Part shown: positions 8,340 to 17,331 of the stretch, piece by piece
How positions within the stretch are numbered: position 1 is the stretch's first letter
How the letters are laid out: each line of letters begins with the position of its first letter
Assembly: GCF_015680405.1 (NCBI RefSeq)
Contig: NZ_JADLJS010000034.1
Coordinates: 1 to 60,620 of the forward strand
Reading direction: 5' to 3'
Origin: Pseudomonas pudica
Lineage (GTDB): Bacteria; Pseudomonadota; Gammaproteobacteria; Pseudomonadales; Pseudomonadaceae
DNA: 60,620 nt
Made by a program: the position numbers and the translations under genes
Notes under the pieces: model-generated
What the model was told of the DNA's origin: nothing
The model's input: only the letters and a program-made list of their open reading frames with translations
The model's database searches: none

Positions 8340-9685
8340 TGCGCCGGGTCTCCCTCGGCAGCCGCCTGGCCTTGCTGTTCGCCGCCTGCACCGCCACGGT
8401 CTCGCTCGGCGCCGGCCTGATATTCAGCCGGGCCAGCGAGCAGCACTTCGTCGAACTGGACCAGCAACTGCTGGACTCGCGCCTGTCGCTGTTCCGCACC
8501 CAGCTGGCCGGCATCACCACCCCGGCCGAGCTGCAGGCGCGCCTGCCCGCCTTGCGCGATGAACTGGGCCACCAGGCCGACCTGGCCCTGCGCATCAACG
8601 GCAGCGACGGTGCCACCTGGTTCGAAAGCCGTACAGGCCTGCCACGGGCGCTGCCCGACGGGCTGGCTACCTTGCATGCGCAAGGCACCGACTACCGCAG
8701 CCTGGCCGTGCACCTGGCGCAAGGCGCCCCGCAGTCGCCACAACTGACCCTGTACCTCGACATCACCCATCACCAGCACTTCCTGCAGGGCATGCAACGG
8801 CTGATCTGGCTGACAGTGGGCCTGTCGGCACTGGCCACGGCCCTGCTCGGTGCCTGGGCAGCACGCCGCGGGTTGCGCCCTTTGCGGCAGATGGGCCAGG
8901 TGGCTGCCAGCGTATCGGCGCGCTCGCTCACCACCCGCCTGCCGGTGGCACAGATGCCCGAAGAGCTGGCCGAGCTGGCGACGGCCATGAACGCCATGCT
9001 GCAGCGCCTGGACGATGCCTTTCAGCGCCTGTCGGCGTTCTCTGCCGACATTGCCCACGAGCTGCGCACGCCGCTGTCCAACCTGCTGACCCATACCCAG
9101 GTCACCCTCACCCGCCCGCGCAGCCTCGAAGAGTACCGCGAAGCCCTGCACGGCAACCTCGAGGAGCTGCAATGGATGGCGCAGATGATCAACGACATGC
9201 TGTTCCTGGCCAAGGCCGACCACGGCCTGCTGGTGCCGGGGCAAGCACCGCTGGTGCTGCATGAGGAGGTGGATGCGCTGCTTGAATACTACGCACCGCT
9301 GGCAGAGGACAGCGGCGTGCAGATGCTGCGCGAGGGTGAGGCGCTGCTGCGGGGCGACCGGCATATGCTGCGCCGGGCGCTGTCCAACTTGCTGGACAAT
9401 GCCTTGCGCTTCACCCCGGCGGGAGGGCAGATACGGGTGACATTGGGGCCAGGGCCGAGGATTGGTGTGGCCAATACCGGGGCGGCTATCGAGCCGGCGG
9501 CGTTACCGCGGCTGTTCGACCGCTTCTACCGGGTGGACCCGGCGCGGCGGGAAGGCAGTAGCGAGCATGCCGGGTTGGGGTTGGCGATTACCCGGTCGAT
9601 CGTGCAGGCCCATGGCGGGCACATCAGGGCGGAGTGTGCGGACGGTTGGACACGATTCGTGATCGATTTCACTGAAGGCCGGTGA
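8339..9685 (+). CDS. Heavy-metal-type sensor histidine kinase, CopS/CusS type
   Basis: The start overlaps the regulator stop (TGATG), giving a 449-residue kinase. TM1 spans about residues 10-28, a roughly 130-residue periplasmic loop follows, then TM2 near 155-178, a HAMP domain and the H-box FSADIAHELRTPL with His240. The N-box is SNLLDNALRFTP, the G1 box reads VANTGAAI and the G2 box is HAGLGLAIT. The G1 lacks the usual DxGxG, as is common in CusS-like kinases. The periplasmic loop has no obvious metal-binding Cys or His cluster, so the ligand is uncertain. Confidence 0.85.
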   Translation: MRRVSLGSRLALLFAACTATVSLGAGLIFSRASEQHFVELDQQLLDSRLSLFRTQLAGITTPAELQARLPALRDELGHQADLALRINGSDGATWFESRTGLPRALPDGLATLHAQGTDYRSLAVHLAQGAPQSPQLTLYLDITHHQHFLQGMQRLIWLTVGLSALATALLGAWAARRGLRPLRQMGQVAASVSARSLTTRLPVAQMPEELAELATAMNAMLQRLDDAFQRLSAFSADIAHELRTPLSNLLTHTQVTLTRPRSLEEYREALHGNLEELQWMAQMINDMLFLAKADHGLLVPGQAPLVLHEEVDALLEYYAPLAEDSGVQMLREGEALLRGDRHMLRRALSNLLDNALRFTPAGGQIRVTLGPGPRIGVANTGAAIEPAALPRLFDRFYRVDPARREGSSEHAGLGLAITRSIVQAHGGHIRAECADGWTRFVIDFTEGR

Positions 9686-9689
9686 CATC

Positions 9690-9792
9690 GGGGCTGCTTT
9701 GCAGCCCATCGCCGGCAAGCCAGCTCCCACAGGTACAGCGCATGCCTTGGGCTTGATGCAATCCTGTGGGAGCTGGCTTGCCGGCGATGAGG
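9690..9792. repeat. Inverted REP pair between convergent genes
   Basis: A GGGCTGC/GCAGCCC hairpin at 9690-9706 is followed by two facing REP copies with the ATCGCCGGCAAGCCAGCT core. It separates the sensor kinase gene from lolE, which converge, and probably serves as a bidirectional terminator. Confidence 0.8.
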
Positions 9793-9806
9793 CCCTCAAC
9801 AGTTAC

Positions 9807-11048
9807 TCAAACCGCCAGACCAATCGCCGGCTGCACCTGCGATGCCCGATAAGCCGGGTAAATGGTCGCCAGGAAGCTCATCACCAACCCGGCAGTGCAG
9901 ATGATCGCCACATCGCCCCACTGCAGCTGCGACGGCAAGCTGCTGACGAAGTAAACATCCGAAGTGAAGATGTGCTGCCCGCTCACCCGCTCCAGCCAAC
10001 CGACGATCTGGCTGACGTTGAACGCCGCAATTACCCCCAGCACGCCACCGATCAGCGTCCCGACAATGCCGATCAGGCTGCCCTGGACCATGAACGTGCC
10101 CATGATCTGCGCCGGCGTGGCGCCCAGGGTGCGCAGGATGGCGATGTCCGGCCCCTTGTCGTTCACCACCATCACCAGGGTGGCGATGATGTTGAACGCC
10201 GCCACCGCGATGATCATCATCAGCAGCAGGCCGATCATGGTCTTTTCCATCTTCATGGCGCTGAACAGGCTGCCCTGGGTGTGCGACCAGTCATCGGCCC
10301 GGTAGGCATCGCCCAGCCCGGCAGCGATGGCCTTGGACACCTGCGGCGCGGCATACAGGTCGTGCAGCTTCAGGCGCACGCCCTGCACCTGGCCCGGCGC
10401 CCAGCGCTGCATGGCGCCAGCATCGGCCACATGAATGTAAGCCTGCGAGCCATCCAGTTCGGCGCCGACCTTGAAGATGCCGACCACGGTCAGGCGCTGC
10501 ATGCGCGGTGTGATACCGCCCGGCTCCTTGCTGATTTCCGGCACGATCAGCGTCAGCTTGTCGCCGGTGTTCAGGCGGAAGCGCCGCGCAGTCAGCTCAC
10601 CGATGACCACGCCGAACTCACCCGGCTGCAGGTCCTGCAGGCGGCCCTGGACGATATGCTGGCCGACGATCGAGACCTTGCCCTCTTCGGCCGGGTCGAT
10701 ACCGCCCACCTGGATCGGCTGCATCGCGCCCTTGTACGACAGCATGCCTTCCATTTCGGTAATCGGCGCCGCCGCCATCACCGCCGGGTCGCGCATGGCC
10801 GCGTCGGCCACCTTGTGCCAATCGTCCAGCGGTTGCACGCCGAGGATGGCGGCATGCGGTACCAGGCCGAGGATGCGCGAACTCATTTCGCGCTGGAAGC
10901 CGTTCATCACCGACAGCACCACGATCATCGCCAGCACACCCAGCGACAGGCCGATCATCGAGGTCATCGAGATGAACGAGATGAAGTGGTTGCGGCGCTT
11001 GGCTCGGGTGTAGCGCGCACCGATGAAGATGGGCAAGGGTCTGAACAT
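9807..11048 (-). CDS. lolE: Lipoprotein-releasing ABC transporter permease LolE
   Basis: The 413-residue permease has the LolC/E layout: N-terminal TM near residues 20-45, a large periplasmic domain (about 46-265), and three C-terminal TMs. It opens with MFRPLPIFIGARYTRAKRRN, nearly the same as the LolC product encoded by the third gene of the operon. With LolC and LolD it extracts outer-membrane lipoproteins from the inner membrane and passes them to LolA. The start at 11048 is chosen because it aligns with the LolC N-terminus. The 61-bp gap from lolD contains a GC-rich stem near 11079-11102. Confidence 0.92.
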   Translation of the reverse strand: MFRPLPIFIGARYTRAKRRNHFISFISMTSMIGLSLGVLAMIVVLSVMNGFQREMSSRILGLVPHAAILGVQPLDDWHKVADAAMRDPAVMAAAPITEMEGMLSYKGAMQPIQVGGIDPAEEGKVSIVGQHIVQGRLQDLQPGEFGVVIGELTARRFRLNTGDKLTLIVPEISKEPGGITPRMQRLTVVGIFKVGAELDGSQAYIHVADAGAMQRWAPGQVQGVRLKLHDLYAAPQVSKAIAAGLGDAYRADDWSHTQGSLFSAMKMEKTMIGLLLMMIIAVAAFNIIATLVMVVNDKGPDIAILRTLGATPAQIMGTFMVQGSLIGIVGTLIGGVLGVIAAFNVSQIVGWLERVSGQHIFTSDVYFVSSLPSQLQWGDVAIICTAGLVMSFLATIYPAYRASQVQPAIGLAV

Positions 11049-11109
11049 GTACGAAATCACCCAATGAAAACAGGAAAACGGGGCGGCACCGGCCACCCCG
11101 TGCAGTCGA

Positions 11110-11808
11110 TCAGATCGCCACCAGGTGGCCGTCGTCGAGCTTCAATACACGGTCCATCTGGCGCGCCAGGTTGAGATCGTGGGTGACCACCAGGAATGCC
11201 GTGCGCGACGCGCTGGACAGTTCCTGCATCAACTCCTGAATGCCCTGGGCGGTGTGGTGGTCGAGGTTGCCGGTCGGCTCGTCGAGCATTACCAGGCCGG
11301 GGCGGTTGACCAGTGCCCGGGCAATTGCCACCCGCTGGCGCTCACCACCGGACAGCTCGGCCGGCTTGTGGTTGAAACGGTGGGACAGGCCCACGCGCTT
11401 GAGCAGCGCCTCGGCACGCTCACGGGCCTCGGGGATGGGCGTGCGGCCGATCAGCAACGGCATGCACACGTTCTCGATGGCAGTGAATTCCGGCAGCAGG
11501 TGGTGAAACTGGTAGACAAAGCCCAGCTCGCGGTTGCGCAACAGGCCACGGGCACGCTCGCCCAGCGCCGACAGCTCCTCCCCGGCCAGCCAGACGCTGC
11601 CCTGGGTCGGCCGGTCGAGGCCGCCCAGCAGGTTCAGCAAGGTACTCTTGCCCGAGCCGGAGCTGCCCACGATGGCTACCCGCTCACCGGCGTGCAGCTC
11701 GAGGTTGAGCCCGGACAGCACCTGCACCGATTCCGGGCCCTCGTCGTAGGACTTGCCCAGGTTGCGGCAACTCAGAACGGCTTTATCACTCATGCGCGAC
11801 TCACTCAT
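11110..11808 (-). CDS. lolD: Lipoprotein-releasing ABC transporter ATPase LolD
   Basis: The 232-residue ATPase has Walker A GSSGSGKST, the signature LSGGERQRVAIARAL, and Walker B VMLDEPTGNLD. It powers lipoprotein release by LolC and LolE. The ATG at 11808 overlaps the lolC stop by 8 bases (ATGAGTGA), so translation is coupled. An internal ATG at 11793 would give 227 residues and also fits the family. Confidence 0.93.
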   Translation of the reverse strand: MSESRMSDKAVLSCRNLGKSYDEGPESVQVLSGLNLELHAGERVAIVGSSGSGKSTLLNLLGGLDRPTQGSVWLAGEELSALGERARGLLRNRELGFVYQFHHLLPEFTAIENVCMPLLIGRTPIPEARERAEALLKRVGLSHRFNHKPAELSGGERQRVAIARALVNRPGLVMLDEPTGNLDHHTAQGIQELMQELSSASRTAFLVVTHDLNLARQMDRVLKLDDGHLVAI

Positions 11809-13051
11809 AACGTAGCGCCTCTGCAGGCTGGGTGCGGGCCGCACGCCAGGCCGGGTACAGGGTGGCGAAGAAACTCAGGACCAGTGCCGCACCACAGACC
11901 ATGTACACGTCCTGGGCCTGGATCTGCGACGGCAGGTAATCGATGAAATACACATCGGCGTTGAGGAACTTGTGCCCGATCAGTTTCTCGATGCCGGCGA
12001 TCACCGCGCTCACGTTCAGCGCGGCGACGATCCCGACCACGGCGCCGATCAGGGTACCGATCACCCCGATAACCGTGCCCTGGACCATGAAGATGAGCAT
12101 GATCTGCCCGGGCGTGGCGCCCAGGGTACGCAGGATGGCGATGTCGCCACGCTTGTCGTTGACCACCATCACCAGGGTGGAAATGATGTTGAACGCCGCC
12201 ACCGCCACGATCAGCAGCAACAGCAGGCCGATCATGGCCTTTTCCATGCGGATCGCCTGGTACAGGTTGCCGTGGGTACGGGTCCAGTCACGGCTGTAGA
12301 ACTCTTGCTCACCCAGGCGCTGGGCGATGTCCCAGGCCACCCGTGGCGCCTGGAACAGGTCGTCGAACTTCAGGCGCAGGCCCTGGACCTGGTCGGGCTT
12401 CCAACGGTGCAGCCGGGACAGGTCGCTGATGTTGGTCAGGCCCAGGTAGCCGTCGATCTCGCCCGCGCCCACATGGAAGGTACCGACCACGGTGAAGCGT
12501 TTCATGCGCGGGAACATGCCGGCCGGGGTCACACTGACCTCGGGGGCGACGAAGGTGAGCTTGTCGCCGATGCCCACGCCCAGCTTGGCCGCGGCCTTGT
12601 CGCCGATCATTATGCCCCACTCGCCCGGCGCCAGCTGGTCGAGGCGCCCCTGCAGGACGAACTTGTCGATGATCGACACTTCGCGCTCGCGGGCCGGGTC
12701 GATGCCGTTGAGCAGCACCTTCTGCACCTTGCCTTCATGGGTCAGCAGGCCCTGCATCTGGGTGAAGGGCGCGACCGCCACCACCTGCGGATTCTGCTTT
12801 ACTTGTTGGGCAAGGGCCGGCCAGTCGGCAATAGGCTGGCCGCTCTCCAGCGTGGCATGGGGGATCATGCCCAACACGCGGGTACGCATCTCGTGGTCGA
12901 AACCGTTCATCACCGAGAGCACCACGATCATCACCACCACGCCCAGGGCGAGGCCGATCATCGAGGTCAGGGAAATGAACGAGACGAAGTGATTGCGACG
13001 TTTGGCACGGGTATAACGCGTGCCGATGAATGCGAAAAGAGGTCTGAACAT
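11801..13051 (-). CDS. lolC: Lipoprotein-releasing ABC transporter permease LolC
   Basis: First gene of the lolCDE operon, 416 residues. It begins MFRPLFAFIGTRYTRAKRRN, has a TM at about 20-45, a periplasmic MacB-like domain, and three C-terminal TMs. The conserved VVNDKRGDIAILRTLGATP segment lies before TM3. LolC and LolE of this operon are clearly related to each other, as expected for the heterodimeric form. The gene is divergent from the PilZ gene at 13145. LolC/LolE assignment is by order in the operon. Confidence 0.92.
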   Translation of the reverse strand: MFRPLFAFIGTRYTRAKRRNHFVSFISLTSMIGLALGVVVMIVVLSVMNGFDHEMRTRVLGMIPHATLESGQPIADWPALAQQVKQNPQVVAVAPFTQMQGLLTHEGKVQKVLLNGIDPAREREVSIIDKFVLQGRLDQLAPGEWGIMIGDKAAAKLGVGIGDKLTFVAPEVSVTPAGMFPRMKRFTVVGTFHVGAGEIDGYLGLTNISDLSRLHRWKPDQVQGLRLKFDDLFQAPRVAWDIAQRLGEQEFYSRDWTRTHGNLYQAIRMEKAMIGLLLLLIVAVAAFNIISTLVMVVNDKRGDIAILRTLGATPGQIMLIFMVQGTVIGVIGTLIGAVVGIVAALNVSAVIAGIEKLIGHKFLNADVYFIDYLPSQIQAQDVYMVCGAALVLSFFATLYPAWRAARTQPAEALRYE

Positions 13052-13144
13052 GTCGGGGCTTGTTCGGATGAAAGGGAACGTCCTTGTGGCGAGGCGCCTA
13101 CGGCGGCTTTACACTCGGACCACCGCCGCTACCTTGGGTTCGCC

Positions 13145-13729
13145 ATGACGACATTAGACGAAGAAGATCGCCGCGAATACTACCGCATCGAAGATCGGAT
13201 CGCACTTCAAATCAGCCCCCTCAGCGCGGCCGAAGCCCTTGACCCAGATGTGTTGCAAGATGATTCGCCATTGTTCAACCTGCTCAGCGAACTGCACCTG
13301 TCCGACTTCGAGTCGCAGCACCTGCTGCGCCAGCTTAGCGACAAGGACCGCACCCTTGCCGCCTTCCTGCGTGCGCAGAACAAGCGCCTCGACCTGCTCA
13401 GCGCGGTGGTTGCCCAGACCCTGATCGGCGAAGTTGGCCAGCCCCAGCCGGTGGTCATTTCCGAGGGCGGCATCGAATTCGCGCAAGCCACAGCGGTGGC
13501 CCCCGGCTCCCGAGTGAAGGTGAAGATGGTGCTGATGCCGCGCGCCCATGGCCTGCTGCTGCGCGGCAAGGTTACCCATTGCGACCCGCGCCCGGAGGGC
13601 GGCTTCGAGGTCGGCACCGAATTCACCGACATGACCGACGCCCAACGGCAACTGCTGGCCCGCTACATCCTGCAGCGCCAGCAGCAGCAACGGCGCCAGC
13701 AGCTGGAACAGAACGACCCCGCCTCCTGA
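13145..13729 (+). CDS. PilZ-domain protein with long helical insertion
   Basis: The 195-residue protein has an intact RxxxR motif (R10-EYY-R14) but the second PilZ motif, VISEGG at about 104-109, comes roughly 90 residues later instead of 20-30. The intervening part (residues 30-95) is predicted helical, with DFESQHLLRQLSDKDRTL. The first position of the D/NxSxxG motif is Val instead of Asp or Asn. C-di-GMP binding is therefore possible but may be altered, and the helices may mediate oligomerisation. It is divergent from lolC and 32 bases before the GDPD gene, so co-transcription is likely. It corresponds by context to the PilZ gene next to lolC in P. aeruginosa. Confidence 0.8.
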   Translation: MTTLDEEDRREYYRIEDRIALQISPLSAAEALDPDVLQDDSPLFNLLSELHLSDFESQHLLRQLSDKDRTLAAFLRAQNKRLDLLSAVVAQTLIGEVGQPQPVVISEGGIEFAQATAVAPGSRVKVKMVLMPRAHGLLLRGKVTHCDPRPEGGFEVGTEFTDMTDAQRQLLARYILQRQQQQRRQQLEQNDPAS

Positions 13730-13761
13730 GCCTATTTTTTCCCTGATTTGAAGGAACGAAC

Positions 13762-14484
13762 GTGACCCTGATCTACGGCCACCGCGGCGCCAAGGGCGAA
13801 GCGCCCGAGAATACCCTGAAGAGCTTCCAGCAATGCCTCGCCCATGGCGTGACCCGCTGCGAGCTTGACCTGCACCTGTCGGCCGACAACGAGCTGATGG
13901 TGATCCATGATCCTACCCTCAAGCGCACCACCGGCAAACGCGGCAAGGTGGTCGAGCACCCGGCCGCAGACCTGGTCAAGATCGATGCCCGCAAGGGCGG
14001 CCCGGGCCATGTCCAGCCCTGCCCGATCCCGAGACTGGAGGAACTGTTCCAGAAGTGCCCGTTCGAGCACTGGCAACTGGAGGTGAAAAGCGCCTCGCGT
14101 ACCCGTGCCGCCACCACCGTGCTGGCGATCCGCGAGCTGGCCCAGCAGTACGGCCTGCTGGACAAGGTGACCATCACCTCCAGCTCACGCGAAGTACTGG
14201 GTGCCGCCCTGGAGCTGGTGCCGGACGTCAAGCGCGGGCTGGTCGCCGAATACGCCTGGCTCGACCCGCTGAAGGTGGCGCAGAACTACGGTTGCGATCT
14301 GCTGGCATTGAACTGGACACTGTGCACCCCCGAGCGCCTGCTGAAAGCACAGGGCCAGGGTTTGCACGTGTCGGTGTGGACGGTCAACGAACCGGCACTG
14401 ATGCGCCGGCTCGCTGATTTTGGCGTGGACAGCCTGATTACAGACTTTCCCGGTTTGGCCAAGACCACCCTCGGGCAGGGTTGA
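13762..14484 (+). CDS. ugpQ: Glycerophosphodiester phosphodiesterase
   Basis: The 240-residue protein has the GDPD TIM-barrel signature: GHRGAKGEAPENT near residues 6-18, then ELDLHLSADNELMVIHD with the metal-binding Glu and Asp and the catalytic His. It hydrolyses glycerophosphodiesters to glycerol-3-phosphate and an alcohol. No signal peptide is present, so it resembles the cytoplasmic UgpQ group. The start is GTG at 13762, with AAGGAA at 13751-13756 as the ribosome site. It is convergent with sthA across a short hairpin. Confidence 0.9.
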   Translation: MTLIYGHRGAKGEAPENTLKSFQQCLAHGVTRCELDLHLSADNELMVIHDPTLKRTTGKRGKVVEHPAADLVKIDARKGGPGHVQPCPIPRLEELFQKCPFEHWQLEVKSASRTRAATTVLAIRELAQQYGLLDKVTITSSSREVLGAALELVPDVKRGLVAEYAWLDPLKVAQNYGCDLLALNWTLCTPERLLKAQGQGLHVSVWTVNEPALMRRLADFGVDSLITDFPGLAKTTLGQG

Positions 14485-14493
14485 AATCGGTCT

Positions 14494-14522
14494 CTCCGAC
14501 CGGCTCAGGCCACCGGTCGGAG
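14494..14522. terminator. Bidirectional hairpin between GDPD gene and sthA
   Basis: A 10-bp stem CTCCGACCGG/CCGGTCGGAG with a 9-base loop sits in the 42-bp gap between two convergent stop codons. The downstream U-run is short on both sides. It lies exactly where a shared terminator is expected. Confidence 0.5.
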
Positions 14523-14526
14523 CCGC

Positions 14527-15921
14527 TCAAAAAAGCCGGTTCAGGCCGTCGTAGGCAGCTACCCGATAGGCTTCGGCCATGGTCGGGTAGTTGAACGTGG
14601 TGTTGACGAAGTATTTCAGGTTGTTCTGCTCGCCCGGCTGGTTCATCACTGCCTGGCCGATATGGACGATTTCCGAAGCCTGGTAGCCGAAGCAGTGTAC
14701 CCCCAGCACTTCCAGTGTTTCGCGGTGGAACAGGATCTTCAGCATGCCTTGCGGCTCGCCTGCGATCTGTGCACGGGCCATGCTCTTGAAGAAGGCCTTG
14801 CCCACTTCATACGGCACCTTGGCCTGGGTCAGCTCCTGCTCGTTCTTACCGATCGAGCTGATCTCCGGAATGGTATAGATGCCGGTCGGCACGTCGTTGA
14901 CGAAGCGCCAGCTGCCGTTATCGACGATGCTGCCAGCGGCAGAGCGGCCCTGGTCATGGGCGGCACTGGCCAGGCTCGGCCAGCCAATCACGTCGCCGGC
15001 ACCGTATATGTTCGGCACGCTGGTGCGGTAGGCCTCGTCGACCTCGATCTGGCCGCGGCTGTTGACCTTGATGCCGATGTTTTCCAGGCCCAGCTTGTCG
15101 GTGTTGCCGGTACGGCCGTTGCACCACAGCAAGGCGTCGGCCTTGATCTTCTTGCCCGACTTCAGGTGCAGGATCACCCCGTTGTCCAGGCCTTCGACGC
15201 GCTCATACTCTTCGTTGTGGCGTACGGTGATGTTGTTGTTGCTGAAGTGGTAGCTCAGCGCCTGGGAAATTTCCGAGTCGAGGAAGCTCAGCAACTGGCC
15301 ACGGTTGTCCACTAGCTCTACCAATACACCCAGGCCGCTGAAGATCGAGGCGTATTCGCAACCGATCACGCCGGCACCGTACACGATCAGCTTGCGCGGA
15401 GTGTGGCTGAGGCTGAGGATGGTGTCGCTGTCATAGACGCGCGGGTGGTGGAAGTCGATGTCGGCCGGGCGGTACGGGCGCGAGCCAGTGGCGATGATGA
15501 TGTGCTTGGCGTTGAGCTTTTCCACCACACCGTTCGGGCAGACCACTTCGACGGTCTGCTCGTCGGCGAAGCTGCCGGTGCCGACGAACACGTCCACGCG
15601 GTTACGCGCGTAGTAGCCGGTGCGCGACGCTACCTGCTTGGCGATGACCTTCTCGGCGCTTTTCAGCACGTCCGGGAACGAGAACCAGCGCGGCTCGCCG
15701 ATGGCACGGAACATCGGGTTGGTGTTGAACTGCATGATCTGCCGCACCGAGTGACGCAGTGCCTTGGACGGGATGGTGCCCAGGTGGGTGCAGTTGCCCC
15801 CGACCTGGCGACGGCTATCGACCATCGCCACCTTGCGCCCTGCTTTGGCGGCGTTCATTGCCGCACCTTCTCCGGCCGGGCCGGAACCCAGCACCACTAC
15901 GTCGTAGTTGTAGACAGCCAT
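14527..15921 (-). CDS. sthA: Soluble pyridine nucleotide transhydrogenase
   Basis: The 464-residue FAD protein interconverts NADPH and NADH. The N-terminal Rossmann motif VVLGSGPAGEGAAM is followed by GGNCTHLGTIPSK. The second cysteine of the lipoamide dehydrogenase redox pair is replaced by Thr, which is typical of SthA. The NAD-binding fold is YGAGVIGCEYAS. The start at 15921 has AAGGAG six bases upstream, and the length equals that known for the family. It is a single gene. Confidence 0.96.
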   Translation of the reverse strand: MAVYNYDVVVLGSGPAGEGAAMNAAKAGRKVAMVDSRRQVGGNCTHLGTIPSKALRHSVRQIMQFNTNPMFRAIGEPRWFSFPDVLKSAEKVIAKQVASRTGYYARNRVDVFVGTGSFADEQTVEVVCPNGVVEKLNAKHIIIATGSRPYRPADIDFHHPRVYDSDTILSLSHTPRKLIVYGAGVIGCEYASIFSGLGVLVELVDNRGQLLSFLDSEISQALSYHFSNNNITVRHNEEYERVEGLDNGVILHLKSGKKIKADALLWCNGRTGNTDKLGLENIGIKVNSRGQIEVDEAYRTSVPNIYGAGDVIGWPSLASAAHDQGRSAAGSIVDNGSWRFVNDVPTGIYTIPEISSIGKNEQELTQAKVPYEVGKAFFKSMARAQIAGEPQGMLKILFHRETLEVLGVHCFGYQASEIVHIGQAVMNQPGEQNNLKYFVNTTFNYPTMAEAYRVAAYDGLNRLF

Positions 15922-16123
15922 GCGTACTCCTTCAGAACTGGCCCGCAAGCCACGGTCGCTCGCGGGGCGCGATCATGCCGCCGGGGCGTCATGAGAAAAT
16001 TCGGGTGCAGTCTAATCAAGCGTGAACGCCGCGCACATTAACCCTTGGTCGCGTCGTAGGCCAATTTTGCCCGCACTACATGTGTGAACCATTCCCTGGC
16101 GGCGATCATCCCTGCTTGTGCTT

Positions 16124-17122
16124 TCACTCGCCTTTCACTGCCCGTTCGAATGCGGGCGTAGCTCGGGAGACGAAGCCACCCTCGGCCCGAGTCACCAATA
16201 CCGCGGCCAGGTCATGCGCCACGGCAAAATCCCAGCCACGTTCCGGGCCCAGGATCAACAGCAGCGTCGAATAGCCGTCGGCCTGCAGCGCCGAGGCATC
16301 GAGCACGGTGACCGCGGCCAGGTCGTGCTGCACCGGGCGCCCGAGGCGAGCATCGAAGGTGTGCGAATAGCGCCGGCCATTCTCCTCGAAATAGTGCCGA
16401 TAGTCACCCGAGGTTGATACTGAAAGGCCATTGACCGCGATGATCTGGCGGGCTATCTGGCGATCTTCGCGGGGCAGCTCCAGGGCGATGCGCCATGGGC
16501 TGCCATCGGGCTTGTGGCCGGCGGCCTTGAGCTCGCCGGTGGCTTCGGCGACAAAGCTGGCTACGCCCATGGCCTGCAGGCGCGCGGCGATCAGGTCGAC
16601 CGCATGGCCGGCGGCAATGCTGTTGAAGTCGAGTTGCACCGGGGCGTCCTTGCACAAGGCCTGGCCGTCGATGTGCAAGTGCCGGTAGCCCACGCGCTGA
16701 CGCACCTGGGCCAGGGCCAGCGGGTCGGGCACCTGCTCGTGGCGGGCCTGGGGGCCGAACCCCCACAGGTCGAGCAAGGGTTCGACGGTAAGGTCGAAGG
16801 CGCCGTCGCTCTGCTCGGCCAGGTGCTGACCAAGGCTGACCAGTTCGAGCATGTCGGGCGGCAGGACCTGGCACTGGTTGGCGGGCAACTGGTTGAAACG
16901 GCTGACGGTGGAGTCGCCGCGGTAGGTCGAGTAGTGCTGGTCGATGTCGTGCAGAATGGTTTCGACTGCCGCCCGCACCTGGACCGGCGCCGGGCCGCCG
17001 GGTTCGCGCACGTACTGGATGCTGTAGCTGCTGCCCATGGTCGGGCCGCCCAGGCGCTCCAGGGTGGGACCCTGGTCGCAGGCGGTGAGCAGCATCAGCA
17101 AGAAACAAAGAAATGCGCGCAA
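16124..17122 (-). CDS. apbE: FAD:protein FMN transferase, ApbE family lipoprotein
   Basis: ApbE transfers FMN from FAD onto a Thr or Ser of exported flavoproteins such as NqrB/NqrC. The family motifs are present: MGSSYSI near the N-terminus, TGELKAAGHKPDG, the SGDYRHYFEENGRRY segment, then SHTFDARLGRP, and the ADGYSTLLL helix. The N-terminus has a lipobox, LLTAC with Cys15, so it is a lipoprotein of the periplasmic side. I place the start at TTG 17122; a longer frame from 17176 reads through a REP element and is unlikely. No nqr genes adjoin it, although P. aeruginosa has nqr next to apbE. Its client protein is therefore unknown. Confidence 0.88.
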   Translation of the reverse strand: MRAFLCFLLMLLTACDQGPTLERLGGPTMGSSYSIQYVREPGGPAPVQVRAAVETILHDIDQHYSTYRGDSTVSRFNQLPANQCQVLPPDMLELVSLGQHLAEQSDGAFDLTVEPLLDLWGFGPQARHEQVPDPLALAQVRQRVGYRHLHIDGQALCKDAPVQLDFNSIAAGHAVDLIAARLQAMGVASFVAEATGELKAAGHKPDGSPWRIALELPREDRQIARQIIAVNGLSVSTSGDYRHYFEENGRRYSHTFDARLGRPVQHDLAAVTVLDASALQADGYSTLLLILGPERGWDFAVAHDLAAVLVTRAEGGFVSRATPAFERAVKGE

Positions 17123-17147
17123 TACCGAGATCTCGAATGTCTGTACT

Positions 17148-17242
17148 GGCCCTTTCGCGGGCACGCCCGCTCCCACAGGTACCCCACTGCCCTCCAGCCC
17201 TGTGATATCCCTGTGGGAGCGGGCGTGCCCGCGAAAGGGCCA
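17148..17242. repeat. Inverted REP pair upstream of apbE
   Basis: Two REP copies with the core CGCGGGC-ACG-CCCGC, at 17148-17179 and 17210-17241, face each other in the gap between apbE and gap. The arms are nearly identical, so the 94-bp stretch is a near-perfect long inverted repeat. Confidence 0.8.
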
Positions 17243-17281
17243 GTACAGGCACAGTAAATGCCCGATCAGTTAATCAGGCAA

Positions 17282-17313
17282 AAAAAACGGGAACCCGAAG
17301 GTTCCCGTTTTTT
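17282..17313 (-). terminator. Rho-independent terminator of the GAPDH gene
   Basis: A perfect stem GGGAACC/GGTTCCC with CGAA loop is flanked by A6 and T6 runs, so it can work in both directions. It lies 18 bases past the stop of the minus-strand GAPDH gene and would stop read-through toward apbE. Confidence 0.9.
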
Positions 17314-17331
17314 CATTGCCTTACAAGCGCA

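Noticed and set aside
16124..17176. Longer apbE start with MGAGVPAKG N-terminus
   Set aside because: Those residues are encoded by a REP element and precede the signal peptide.
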